Shown here: piece after piece, positions 23,601-34,983 of the stretch | Layout of the letters: every line of letters begins with the position of its first letter | Numbering within the stretch: position 1 is the first letter of the stretch | Source: Cerioporus squamosus | Lineage: Eukaryota > Basidiomycota > Agaricomycetes > Polyporales > Polyporaceae | Length of the DNA: 45,973 bases | Assembly (NCBI GenBank): GCA_022592435.1 | Contig: JABYQS010000244.1 | Span: 1 to 45,973, forward strand | Direction: 5' to 3' | Translations under genes and position numbers: made by a program | The notes under the pieces: model-generated | What the model saw: only the letters and a program-made list of their open reading frames with translations | Database searches by the model: none | What the model was told of the DNA's origin: nothing

Positions 23601-25744
23601 TCAGTCGGATCGAAAGGCTTCTGAGGCACCGCGCCACGTCCGTGCGGGTGTCCGTGGCCGTTAAACGAGCGCATAGAGGAGGGCGTGTCGCGTCCGGGGA
23701 AGAGTGCTTGAACAGCAGGATCACCCATTCCAGTCAAGGCGGCCAATTCTACGAAATCTCAGGACCGGTTTTGTTCGCAGAGACTGTGTGTACGTACTGT
23801 TAGATTTGCCTCCATCGCCGTCGCCCACTTTCATCGGTCTTCTACATACTCCGCAGACTCCAAGGTTGGACTTGCGGATAACACCGCCGGCACGAGATGG
23901 ACCCGGCGGTGGGCCATAGACAGCGGTGAAGCATGCCTAGAGATCAACCAAGGTTAGCATCGCGTAGAGCCGTGGATATGGAATGCGTTCGAAAATGAAT
24001 AGAAAAAGGTCATGAGAAGAGGGTCGATATCGCTTCGCTCGTAAGTTGTACCGCCACTGCCATATGCGGTTCAGCCCGCCAATACGCGGGACCTTCATGA
24101 CATTTGGAGCAGAGTGCGGGAGAAACAGGGGCGATATTGATGAAAGTCCAGAAGCGCATGGGAGAGTAATCGCAGAGGAGCGACGACATCGCTTCGCTCC
24201 GAGACGACGTCTTTGCCACTTCGGTCCAGACGTCCAAGTCGTGAGCCTCTCCCAGCACTATCAATGTGCTCCGTTACCACTGCTTCCCATCAGGTGAGAC
24301 TAGCTTCATCGATGGTGAAGCTGCCCACATGGAATGCCAAGTCATACCAAGAGTCGGAAAGTGGAAGCAGCAGCTCGGCTACAATAGAGCCTGGACGACC
24401 TTGAAGAGCGAGCGGTAGGTCGACGGTCCGACCTGTCGACTCGTCCCCGCCAGCGGAGCGCTCACGCTCGCTGTGGTCCGACCTCAAGTATGGTGATGCT
24501 GGGTAAAGCACATCGCCCGTACGAGATGAGCACAATGCGGCCGACCGACGGCTCCTCGCAAACCGCATACCAGACTCCCTGATACCAGCGCATACGAAAG
24601 CAGTGCTTCGCTCACAATACACGCGTCATTACCAAATATGGTAGAAGCGCATTTCGAGGCCCTAAAGCTTGCGCGACACCGTGGCGGTCTCAACCCCAGA
24701 TACGGCTCCGTTCCAGGGGTCCCGCCCGACAGAAGCCTGCTAGAGTTGCAACCTTACAGGCCGTAACGCCGGGATACCCTGTGAGGCCGCCACGCGTTGG
24801 CCCGAATCAGAGCGAGATGGCGGGAGCGGGCTCGACCTCCAACGTGTCGAGGACACGTCCGCAAGAGCACGTCCTCGACGAGGCTCAAGGTGGAAGCGGG
24901 TCTGCTTGCAGTGGAACGGGCAAGACGAACCAGAGAGAGCGGACGGGCCATGCGAGTCTCAGCGACCCCCTCCCCAGCTTCCGTGGGAGTGAACACGCTC
25001 GCACCCAAGCGACCTCGACTCTGGGCGCGAGTCCTGGCCCATGGAGAGTACGATCGCGCAGCGAGGAGGACTGGAAGTAGAGCAACTGCGGGGTGGGCGT
25101 AGACGCGGGACGTGGGACGTGGGAACCGATGCGGCGTTGGAGAGCGCAAGGCTACCCCGTCGATACGGGGGTATGGGGAAACGCAGCAGATGGGAAGGAA
25201 GTGAAGAGCAGGAGGATCTCGGGAGCAAGAAGCGCGGCAAGAGAGAGCTCACCTCGTGAAGGGAGTGTCCACACTCGGGGACGATGTGAGGCTTCTCTCC
25301 CGGGAGCCTGAAGGACGAGCTCAAGGGCTCGAGACAGACGGGGCACTCCTCCTCCTCGTCTGAGGCGTCGTGGCTTGATACAACAGGTAGGGGTGCGGCG
25401 ACCATGGAGGCGTAAGGATGGAGATGGCTGCTGTCGGCGTTCGAGGAGTACGACGGGGGCTTTACAGAGGAGTTGGCGGAGTATGCCGAGCGCAGAGAGG
25501 CCTCGGAGGTCGCGCGGTGGGGCGAGCGGTGGAAGACGGAGCGCACGGAGGCGGCGAAGGAGCTGGCCTTGTTGGTGGTGGATGCCGTGCGAGCACGGGG
25601 GGTGAGGAGGGGAGAAGAGGGAGGAAGGATGTGATGGGAGTTGGACTGATGAAGCTGGGAGGACTGATGCCTGACGGGCGTGCTCTGGGTCTGGTTCTTC
25701 GGAATCCAACCTGTCGAGGCGACAGACGAGAATTCCGACCTCAT
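20620..25744 (-). CDS. RING-H2/PH/VWA protein, Far1/Ste5-like scaffold
   Basis: Domain order RING-H2, PH, VWA is that of the yeast Far1 and Ste5 pheromone-pathway scaffolds, so a role in pheromone MAPK or polarity signalling is inferred. Exons 25744-25253, 23936-23798, 23748-21979, 21900-20795, 20742-20620; 1209 residues. Seen: a Ser/Pro-rich N-terminus; RING-H2 residues ECPVCLEP, PECGHSLHEAC and GVCGVCRRPM; a PH-like segment (MYDLLSVRRDALVREFFVYL, ending LETWKAHIQALVAL); a Ser-rich linker; a VWA-like domain (MDLILVISVPGPNSTPS, SLVTFEVGIGG, GFVLVSDSSDTTRRAQMDLV, PIHSFGYGRSHD); then a helical C-terminus ending SRSTDWVARE. The VWA lacks the DxSxS metal-site motif. The first intron (25252-23937, 1316 nt) splits the RING between its second His and the next Cys; removing it restores exact RING spacing. 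The start is the ATG before RSEFSSVAS. Orthology is by architecture. Confidence 0.88.
23937..25252 (-). other. Unusually long intron inside the RING domain of the Far1-like gene
   Basis: GT (25252-25251) and AG (23938-23937) bound a 1316 nt intron while nearly all others in the window are 45-65 nt. It contains two copies of atcgcttcgctc (near 24031 and 24189) and no frame with recognisable similarity. It could carry a small exon I missed, a decayed insertion, or regulatory RNA. Confidence 0.7.
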
Positions 25745-28446
25745 GCGGGAGCACGCCGGAGAAAGAAAATAAGGAGAAAACGAGTGGTCCTTGCCGTCGC
25801 TCGGGGGGCGGGGCGGTCGCGGTCGAGAGTGCAGCAGCAAGGAACGCCCCGCCAGCGACCAGTAAATTGCAACCCAACCGACCGATCCAGATCTCCCTTG
25901 TTTTCGCAGCATTCCCCCATCCGCCGTCCCTGCCTCCTCCCGACGACGCGCCCACCCGCGCTGCATCCATTGTCGTCCCGCTCGAGCGACGCGATTCCCT
26001 CGCGCCCAGCGACAACGGCGTGCGGGGCACAATGGCATTGGCGGAGCCTTCGCCGCGCCCACATATGGGAACGCTCTGCCGGCCGCGGCCGCCCTGGATT
26101 GCCCCCGTTATGGAAGGTTTACAGGCGCCGGCTGCTGTCAGAACTCCTCCGTGCGTCCTCTTCTCGGTGTCACAGCTTGTCTTCTACCATCATGTTCGCT
26201 ATCAAACTCTCAGCCGCGTTCACCGCCGTCTTCCCAACCTTGCACCCTCGGCGACGTCCGCGGCCACGGACGCGCGAGCACGCTCGAGGACGTCCCCGCA
26301 CTCGATCCGGGCTAGAGGCGCACGATCGGGCCACATGCATATTCGCAGGTGCACATCGGCGATATGAATGAGCCTCTCTGTCGCCGGAAACGAGCTCGAG
26401 CGTCCAATCTATGAGCTGAGCCACCGCCTCAATTATTCCCATGCGCCGCCAGTGGCCTGGGACGTCTCGCGTCGGGGGTAGAGTAAGCATCAAGGAAGGA
26501 GGGCGAAACCTTCTTGGGTAAGTAAACGTCGTTGATCGCTGCCTCGACCTGTCAAATCAGACCCCGGCATGAATGCAGCTCGACCTCGATATCATATGTC
26601 AGCCCAATCATCTCCTCGGCCTTGCTCGTCGAACGGGCAAGATGTTCGTGGTCCACTTCCAGTGTCGCCGACGCCTATGACGATAGGCTCTGGGAAGACG
26701 GCGACAAGAACATCGTCGCGGTATCAAAGTATGTCGTGCTTCTCTCAGTTCTGCTCTCACAGCCGACCCGCTGACCACCCACCCACCTAATCCAGCACAG
26801 CACCAGTGATAGATATCCTCCCTGCATGATGGATGTCAGCATCATGTTCCGCGTACAGGGGGGACTGCGGCCTTTGTGGCACTACGAGCTCACTTCCAAG
26901 CACTCGTCCAGCGACGCCTCAATACCCGACGTTGTCATTCTGTCGACGTTCGTGCGATCAATACCCGCGCATGTCGCGCTGGTCGACGTCCGGGAGCCAA
27001 CGTCATGATCTGCAGTGACTACATGGGGTCTTCTCTGAACCTTCCCTCGCCGGCACCCTCGTGATGTGGCTTGAACCCTGAGCTTCTCCCGTCCCCGTGG
27101 AATCCTAGCCTCCCTGCTTCGGGATATGGCGCATGCACTTGGACGCCCAGCTGTCCAACCTGTTATCGAAGGTGACATCCCGTCGGGCGTTACTATCGGC
27201 AGTGACAGGCGGAAGTGTAACCACACGCTCGGGGCATATGTGAGCTGCAGCGGGCTTGTCTCCATCGACCCGTTGTCTGACATGTTCTCCCTGACATGTA
27301 GGTCAGCGTCTTGCGCGACTACAACAATATGATGCTGTCCTAGCTGTGCGCGATATGTTCGCAGCGAAACGCGGTAGCCGGGTTATCGGAACTTTCTCCG
27401 GCTCCCTGGCTTTGGTGGAGGATCGCTGTCTGCAGATGAGCTATCGAACTCGAGCTTGATCACCATACTACGCCGACTGCGAAACGGGCCTGATGATCCT
27501 GGTGCCAATAGTGGACTGCGGTCTCTTTATGATGGCCTACTCAGTACTCAGTGCTCGCTCGCCGTCACAGAGATTCAACAGCGCTCCCCACCATCGATGC
27601 TTGCGAGCATCTGTGCAACATACGCTCCCACCACTTCCTCAGTATCACTTGCGTACCTGACACTCTGTGATCTCCCTTTTGAGAAGCGCATTCTGCACTG
27701 CCTCCGACGTCCTGCAGCTGACTAGTGCCTGCTCATCTGCTCACCTCCTCGCTTGGTCGTCCTTCATCGCTGCAAATCCGTGAGTCCGAGTCTATGTAGG
27801 ATCGGCGTCCACTCATCGCCCTTCCCCGCACCCACCGTCCTACGCAGTACACATAGTATGACGTGCACGATTGCACACACTCATACTGAACATATGGCCC
27901 TGAGACTCTCCCACATCGCGCACGGACTCGACGGTCACGCAAGTACGAGAACCAATCACCGCCCGTCGTACGTCCCACATAAGTACCATGCCGACTGACC
28001 CGTGGTCACGTCGTCGCTACCATCTCGGTCCAACAACTCCCCTTCCTCGCGGGCTGCAACTTGCAAGCTTGCTCCCAAGTCCAGAAGCTTGGGTGAACGT
28101 TCCTGCCGCGCGCACCCTCAGCTTCAGGCGCGCCATCGTCCGGGCTTCCGCCGTCCCGGCGGTCGAGAAACACACGACTGTCACGACAGTGTGGCTATTA
28201 GGGCCCCAGGCCGTTCCGCGAAGAACAAGCTCGTGTGGCGACGGTCGGACGAATAGACTAAATTTCATGCCGGCTGTCGTTCTGCGGGAACGCTCTAGCC
28301 TCAGCCTGCCTTCGAGGACGTCTGATGCCAATTTGGGGGTTCGAGGGCGGGCGCAGCGAGCGCGACGGGTGAGCTGATCATGCCCACCGTGCAGCTTGCG
28401 ATGTAAACAGGCGCCGCATGGATCTGTTGGGAGGTAATGGTCACAA
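25745..28446. other. Gene-poor region upstream of the Far1-like gene
   Basis: The first 300 bases must hold the Far1-like promoter. A plus-strand frame at 26191 begins MFAIKLSAAFTAVF, signal-peptide-like, but it turns Arg-rich and stops without a domain. Other short frames (26532-26774, 26826-27008, 27456-27725) do not join into a protein I recognise. They may be remnants of a degraded gene. No RNA gene was seen before the tRNA. Confidence 0.4.
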
Positions 28447-28524
28447 GGCGCTGTAGTGTAGCGGTTATCACTTGAGATTCTGAAGAGTGTTCTCATAACC
28501 CAGGTTCGATTCCTGGCAGTGCCT
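28447..28524 (+). tRNA. tRNA-Gln (anticodon CUG) with a 6 nt intron
   Basis: Decodes CAG. The acceptor stem GGCGCTG (28447-28453) pairs with CAGTGCC (28517-28523, one G-U pair) and T is the discriminator. The D arm reads GTGTAGCGGTTATCAC. The anticodon stem is TGAGA/TCTCA. The 13 nt between them is a 7 nt loop with TT-CTG-A plus 6 extra bases at the usual 37/38 intron position. The T arm is CCAGG-TTCGATT-CCTGG. Without the intron the tRNA is 72 nt, normal for Gln. Confidence 0.93.
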
Positions 28525-28544
28525 AGACGAATGTGATGAGCGAG

Positions 28545-28550
28545 TTTTTT
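28545..28550 (+). terminator. RNA polymerase III terminator of tRNA-Gln
   Basis: A run of six T residues lies 20 bases past the mature 3' end, as expected for Pol III termination. Confidence 0.8.
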
Positions 28551-28864
28551 GTTGCCTCAGAGGCTCACAAGTGACAAGTGAACTAGTGAAGCAACGGGAG
28601 CGTAGACATTGACAATCTTTTTTTCGACTCACCGTGCGCGTCATTCACGACGGGCCATGTCACATGTGCCCAGTTTCATGGCCATCATACTAATAGTTCG
28701 CTTCGCTTTCAAGTTACATCTGGCCAGTTCGAACAGGTAAGACCGCTAACTTGAATTTCATCCTCTCGCGAACATAGGCCTAGGGCGGTTCCCGGACATT
28801 GCTGATCTATCATACACGCTAGAGGGAGACTCGTGTACACACAGCTGCTTATGTTGTCTGCTCA

Positions 28865-30522
28865 TCACATCTTCTGGTACATGAACCAGTGCGCGGACGG
28901 GCTCAACGTATCCAGCTGCCCACCCGGCATTTTCGAAGACACTGCAACAGCCACATGGCCTGCGACCATCTTGCACTCCAATAGGTCGCCATTGTCGTCC
29001 ACGGTGACGTCGACCTCGCTATAGCCAGCGGGGATTGAGCCGGTGGGGATGGCGTAGTACGCGACGCCATCGACCTCGAGCCCTCCATGTCGACCTAGAT
29101 CGCCCGCCCGTGAGCGGAAGGTGTCGCTTCCAGTACCGCAGAATGGGCACTCACCACGCTCGACCAAGCTGCGCTCTGGCTCCTCCTGTGTTTTTTCTGG
29201 GGTGCGCGAGGCTTCCGCGGCGGCGGTGCCCACCGATCCTTCCCCCCCGCCCGAGTCTTTCTTGGACGACGACTTGCGTGCCGCGCTCTTGCGGAACAGC
29301 GCAGGCAAAGCCGCCGAGAGCCGTTTGCCCGCCCGCGCCAGCGAGCGGCCCTTGCCAGACGCAGCATCGGCGGGCTCCTTCCACTGCGGACGCACGACCG
29401 GAGGCGGAACCGAGGGCTGCTTTGGCACGACGGTCGGCGGTCCGTCCCAAGGCCGCCACTTACCTTCGTGCGACCACAGGCAGAACGCGGTGATCCAGCC
29501 GTCCACGGCGGGCACCCCGCAGGAGACGGATGTATGGTGCACGACGTGCTCCCAGAACTGGACGTCGGGCTTGCCGTCAAAGGCGTCGACGAAGCGGCGG
29601 AGGATGGGGCGCAGCATGTCGGCCCATATGGATGGCTCGTCGCCGAGCTCGTAGAGGCGGTAGAGGCGTCGGTGTATTTCCTCCCAGTCGGCTTTCTCGC
29701 CTTCGAGCGTCACGGTCGGGATTCCACACTCGATGGAGATGAAAAACTCGAAGTATCTGCGCCGGGATACGAGGGTTAGTGCGATGCTGGTGAGGACGAC
29801 AGGCTTGGGAGAGTCGTACGCTTTCAGAGTAGACATCATGACCATGGACCCGATCGTCCGGTCGTGCCAAGTGGTGGTGGTAAAGTCCGGGAGGATCCAT
29901 TCGACGAGCGTGCTGTCCACGACCTTGGTAACAAGTGAGATGGGTGGCTTCAATACGGGGACGACAAGGAGCGTACGTTTTGGTGGATCAGAGATGCAAA
30001 TTGCCGGGAGATGCCAGCATAGTCGACTGAATAGCGGTCCCCGGACGTCGTCACCTGGAGCCTCTTCTTTCCTTCGTGCGCGACGAAGTAAGAGCGCAGA
30101 TCTTCAGCATGCGCGTTCACACTGCAGACCCGTTAGGTCAGCGACCAGTAGTCATGATCAGAGAAGTCTGACACATACTAGAAGCTCAGCTGGGTAAGGA
30201 TCGCCAACCAGACGTCGTCCGGCCTGCCAATGGCCACGTCCCATCAATCAGCCTGGCACGTCAGCAATACGAAGATGGACACACACCGTATCCGTAGATG
30301 ATGATGGGATCCGTAGGCCTCCAGCACAGCATGCACGAAGCCATTGCTCTTCGGCACGAGGTTTGTGATGTTATCGCGGTTGATGGAGGACTGCAGCATG
30401 TCGCGACATTGTGATGCCTGACCCTCGCATGCCGCTCTCAAGACGGCGTTGTGGCTGAGGGGCTGCTGCCCCAGCCGATAGGCCATGGGAACGTGGTGGG
30501 CGACATCGAAAGTCACCGGCAT
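28865..30522 (-). CDS. DUF4419 domain protein, right copy
   Basis: Inverted paralogue of the gene at 10991-12647, with the same six-exon plan: first exon 30522-30287, second 30223-30179, third from 30121, stop at 28865-28867. All the family motifs listed for the left copy recur. Differences cluster in the basic Ser/Ala-rich insert and in the last residues, where the left copy ends FMFERKW and this one ends FMYQKM. The six introns and their splice sites are conserved, and no frame break was seen. Both copies therefore look functional. The gene lies downstream of the tRNA-Gln on the opposite strand, tail to tail with it, and its promoter faces orphan gene C. Function of DUF4419 is unknown. Confidence 0.92.
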
Positions 30523-30573
30523 GTCGATAAGTAGGTGGGGAGGACGTTGGGGATTTGGACGAGGCTTGTGGGG

Positions 30574-30579
30574 TTTATA
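30574..30579 (-). promoter_or_regulatory. TATA-like element of the right DUF4419 gene
   Basis: TATAAA on the minus strand about 52 bases before the start codon, conserved with the left copy (10934-10939). Confidence 0.5.
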
Positions 30580-31345
30580 TCCGTGCTATCGGCGTCCTAG
30601 GGCGTAGACTGTGCTTCACACGTTTGACAGAGTGGAACCACGATGCAGTAGAAGGAAGACACAGCTACAAGGAACGGTCAGGCCCTGCTCTTCTTGATGA
30701 AAGTCTGGAATACCCGATAGAAATAATCGTTATAACACCTGACTTGTGTTCTTCTCATGACGGGCCCGGGCAGTGCTGACATGGGTAACTTTGCTTGAAG
30801 TTGAGGTATCCAGACTCGTCCCGACCCGCTCATGTATTGGAGAGGTCTGCTACGAGTACTTATCAGAAGGCTCGTGGGGGCAGTGCGTGAGAAATAGGTG
30901 CCTTTTTGTCTGAACGTACTTCGCTAGGACTTCTGGCCTGTGAATGTGTAGAAGGGTCCTCAGTGAACTAGTGACCGGCAGCCATTCCGTTGCAATTGTT
31001 CACGCTCAGGAGCCGAATATGCCATGATCGGAAGCCCAAGTACAAGTCATCACAGTGGAGGTTCGCTGCAACAAGGATTTAGTTTCTGCTGCACTGGCAG
31101 ATGCCGTCGCATCCCGGTAGCAAGTATACATCCGACTTTCGTCCGACCAGACAGACAGCCATTAATCCCAAGGCACGACACGACTCCGCGTAGCGACCTC
31201 ATCGCGCGTGACGCGTTCAACAGGCGGCCCCGTCATCCTAAGGACCGGCCGCGACTTCGTTTGTCGACAATTCGAGGGATCGAAGGCGTGGCCAGGGAAC
31301 CATACGGCATATGCATATTCCGGATAAACAGCTGGTGCGTGGTTT

Positions 31346-31710
31346 GCGAAGTTAGAATTGCTGCGAGCTCGCCCAAAGCTCGCCTTACAGTTCCTCGACG
31401 TCAGAACAAGTAAGAACCGGAGCAGTCATGATGCTTAATATGATTCCTAGCAGATTAGAACGCAGGGTAAATCATGCCTACAAAATCTGCACCCTACGGA
31501 AGGCGCAACTGAAATATGAGGATTAAGCGGAGGTAACTCAACCGTTGATGCATGATGTCCAGCAGCGAGGTATGCCACGGCGCTCTCCCCACTGGGAGAC
31601 TTGTGATCGTGATGGCCTTCAGAGACGAGATCTGTGTCAAGATCCATCTGGTATTGCTGCTCGGAGACGGTACCAACGCCAAAGACCCGGTGAGATCGTC
31701 CACGACGTCT
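31346..31710. other. Short intergenic region before orphan gene C
   Basis: It separates the right duplication arm from the 3' end of gene C. Nothing recognisable was seen. Confidence 0.4.
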
Positions 31711-33496
31711 TCAGGCCCCGGAGTTCTTAGCCGACCGGCATGGGTCTCCCCTAGCGCAAACTTCGAATCCACTGAACATGGCTTCGACGAGCTGCGTGAG
31801 GGCCGTGGACAGCCGTTCAAACAGCTGCGAAGACTCGGTGTCTCCCACAGCAGGCTGTAGCTCAGATGCGTGAAACATGTCTTCGGAAGCAAGGGCGTCG
31901 TGGAATTCCGACGTGGACGCAACGTCGTACATGAGATTCACGCCGTGAGGAAGTCCATCAGCGAGGAGTCCACTGGGAATGTCGTCAGAGGGTGTCGTGA
32001 GGCATAAAACATGTGTATGCCCATGCCTAAACCCTAACCGTGACACGTCAGATGCGACGCCGTGTGCCATTCTGGCCGACAGTGGGGCCATGTCGCCGAC
32101 ATCGTGAATTCGACTAGTAGGGGCGCGGTGTGGCACGAAGGTGTCGTCGTTACAGTATTCCGGGGTGGGAGCAGCGACGTAAGGAGAGGACGGCTGTCCG
32201 ACGGATCGATAGCAGGCATCCTTTGGGACAGCGAGAACAGTGGCAGGGACACGGCCCTCGAAAACTCCGAGACCAGTGATGGGCAAGGCGAGGAAGGTGT
32301 CGGTAGGCGTAGCCAGCCTCACGGAGTCCACGCTCGAACTCCCGGTGGGTGACCCGACGTGCTGACCATAGCTGCGATGCGTGAGCGGCGGACCGGTGCC
32401 TTCGCGACTCGCACTGAAGCCCTGCTCGGTTGACGCGATCATGGGATCGTCGCTATGACTGGACCCGGGCGCGGATGATTGTCTTCTGCCAGGGAAGGTG
32501 CCAGAAGGCACCACCATCCCGACGGACGACGGAGGAGCGACCGACCGAGCGGGTCCGGCGGGGGAAGGTGTATGTGTGGACGTGAGATACTCATCTGAAG
32601 ACTCGTAGTACTCCACGTTCGAGGAGGGCGGATCCACGGATGAACCGTGCCGGGAGATGGATGGGTAAGTATGAGGAACCGCGGAGTTGCGCAGAGACTC
32701 AAGAGATGACCTGTAGTCCGCTGGCGTAGAAGACTGCTTGTGACCCGCCGTGTACCGCCGCCACTCCAGATCCGTCGGAGTCGAGGAAGACTGATGGGCT
32801 TGCTCACCACATTGAACTCCAGTCGGCCATGAAGGCAAAGTTGTGCATGCGAGGGAGGCAGATGTGGGGCTGTAGTGTTTTCCGAGTTGGACTTCGTCGT
32901 CGCTGGTAGGGCGAAACGACGTGGATCCTGGTGCCCTCGTTGATCCCTGAGTTCGACTCCCATCAACAGGCATCATTAGCAACAGGACGATATCCGGCTT
33001 ACCAGATGGTCATTGCTATACGAGAAGGAGGTGGCGGGAGTGGACAGACGGAGACGTCCAGGGACGGCGGTGGCGGCAGCAATGGAGTCGGACGAAGGCT
33101 GGGACGAGGTTGGTTGGTTTGCTCGAGGTGTATGCTGTCCTATGGACGTAATATTGCGAACACCCCACAGTACGAACTATATCGGCCTGATGTGAGCCAC
33201 TCAAACGAAGGAAGCAGGAGACACCACCCACAAATTCTTCCTTGTGCTCGATGTAATCGAAGCTTTCCGGTATCTTGCCCTTGGACCCATTTGTCTTCTG
33301 CCGTTTACCAGGGTTCTACCGCGCGAATATAAGCCACAAAGTATACTTGATTGCGTTGACTGCCTCGACGACGCACCTTTGTCGTGTCAACAGCGGGCGG
33401 CGACGACCTCGGCACCTCGTTCTTCTGTCCAGAGCTACTGCGGGGCCGTTTGTCGGCAACTGCCTTCTTCTTCGCGGGTGATTGTGTGGTTGTCAT
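31711..33496 (-). CDS. Orphan Ser/Pro-rich protein C, inverted paralogue of D
   Basis: No family recognised. Four exons, all phase-0 introns: 33496-33377, 33297-33232, 33098-33003 and 32946-31711; 505 residues. Exon 1 is basic (MTTTQSPAKKKAVADKRPRS) and nuclear-signal-like. The last exon is a single long Ser/Pro/Thr-rich frame with YYESSDEYLTSTHTPSPAGP and ends with a less biased, perhaps helical part, SSQLFERLSTALTQLVEAMF. Exon count, phases and protein length (505 against 510) match gene D, and about 1.2 kb of 5' flank is shared with D in inverted orientation, so the two are paralogues. The protein sequences have diverged strongly, suggesting fast evolution. Exon 3 is the least certain, since its acceptor was picked to keep phase. 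Confidence 0.65.
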
Positions 33497-33499
33497 GCT

Positions 33500-34735
33500 G
33501 GAGGTGGCGACGGGGCGAAAGTACAAGGGCAGACGTTGTGGCGGCAGAGGACAAGGGAGTGTCCTTGTCTAGCTCCCGAACCGAGACTTATGCACCCAAC
33601 GCCGTGTCGTTGTTTGGAAGGAGTACTCAGGCCTGGGATTTGTTCAGTGCGCCCTCCGCCGAGGTCTCCTACGGAATCCTACCCGATGTTGTGCCATGAC
33701 TCGTGCTTGCCCCATTTCGACGTGGACCCGTGCACAGGAATTCACAACTACCGCGGATATCCGAGACAGAAGACGCGTCCTCGCGGCTGGAACTTGGTGC
33801 CAGGCTATCGGAACAGATACCAGGGCGCTGGGCGCCCAGGACCTGTCGGATACAGAGATCGGGGCACTGAATCGTCGGTGGAAACACGGTCCTGCTGCCT
33901 CGACATTTCCTCGAAGCAGGTAGGGCCGTCGGAAACACGCGGCAGGTTCCCTCAAACACGGTTCAGGCTCCTCATGTAGGCGGTGGCATTCGCGGCGGAA
34001 CGTCTGATAGGTTCCCGGCCATCGGGAGGACGCTGTGCCCCGAAGAGACAGCCGTCAACGCTTTGGCCAGTGAAGCGGCTGGAACATCTGGATGTCACGA
34101 AACGGGAAGCTTCCTAACGAATTCATGTCAGGACCGCAGTAGCAGGCAACACGCGCTGTAGCCTTCGGAGGGCGATGAAATGCTCAGGTGGGGCCCGCGC
34201 CATGCTCCGGACGCCTTCGCGAGCTAGGAAGAGACTATCGCGATATCTGACGAATCCATCAAGTACACGGTCCACGAAGTCTAGGGGCTCTGTGTCCGGT
34301 GGACGATGGACCGCTGGACCCTCCCGGGTCGCTTTGACCTGGGGCGATGTTGCAGAGCGTGATGGAGCATCGGGGCGTCGCTGCTTCTAGCTTTATATGC
34401 CTTGGAGCCGACAGCATGGATAGGACTCACCAAGCAAATATTTCTGACAATTCATGCCCGTTACACCATTGCGTTATGCTTGATAGCCCACAAATATTGA
34501 CATGCGACATCACGGAGGTGACGGGGGAGCGGAGGAAACGTCGTAAGTGGGAGCTGCCGACCGTGTCACTGTGCATCACAGTTGTAGCAAGGCTCAACGT
34601 TGACTGTCGCAACAACAATAAAGACGGCGACATTGTGCGCGGACGGACGGAGGAAGGCGACGTCACAATGGCCTTGTTATGCGTTACCAGACGACCTCTC
34701 CCTTGTTTCCCTACGGACAAAGCACAGAGATGAGC
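33500..34735. repeat. Inverted duplication, gene C side
   Basis: Reverse-complement similarity to about 39570-40840. The match runs from the start codon of C outwards, through the shared strings atgactcgtg, gcacaggaat and ggaccgc, to a final stretch with gacattgtgcgcgga, ggcgacgtcaca and tttcc-tacggacaaagc. It ends about 250 bases before COQ6. Substitutions and many small indels show it is older than the DUF4419 duplication. Confidence 0.85.
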
Positions 34736-34983
34736 CAGCCATGTATCAAGAGAAAGCATACCGAGCTCACCAGCTACGTGAATCCAGCGGTATCGACGCA
34801 TGAGAGGTGGTAGTTGAGGAGGAAGAGACGAGCGGCGCCCATAAGCGCCTGGGAGCGAAAGTAACCTCGAACAACGATTGCCATTTACGGACAACTCCTG
34901 ATAGGCGCCGACGCCTTGGACCGAGTGCGGGCCGCACAGTGCACGAACTCCTCCTCGTCCTCGACCGAAGGTCATCCCTACCT

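Larger units (their letters stand above)
28806..31345. repeat. Right arm of the inverted duplication (DUF4419 block)
   Basis: Reverse-complement counterpart of 10160-12715, see that entry. The arm starts about 280 bases after the tRNA-Gln. Coding parts are closer to the left copy than the flanks, where short insertions have accumulated, suggesting selection on the protein since duplication. Confidence 0.9.

Noticed and set aside
17437..25744. Biosynthetic gene cluster around the P450
   Set aside because: No terpene synthase, PKS, NRPS, transferase or transporter adjoins it; one P450 alone is not a cluster.
24959..26062. Start of the RING protein at the first upstream in-frame ATG (26062)
   Set aside because: The extra N-terminus is Arg/Pro-rich with promoter-like composition; the ATG at 25744 is preferred. 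RNA data could change this.
26191..28400. Series of short plus-strand frames that might be exons of one gene
   Set aside because: Some start like a signal peptide, but no chain of splice sites yields a recognisable or continuous protein.
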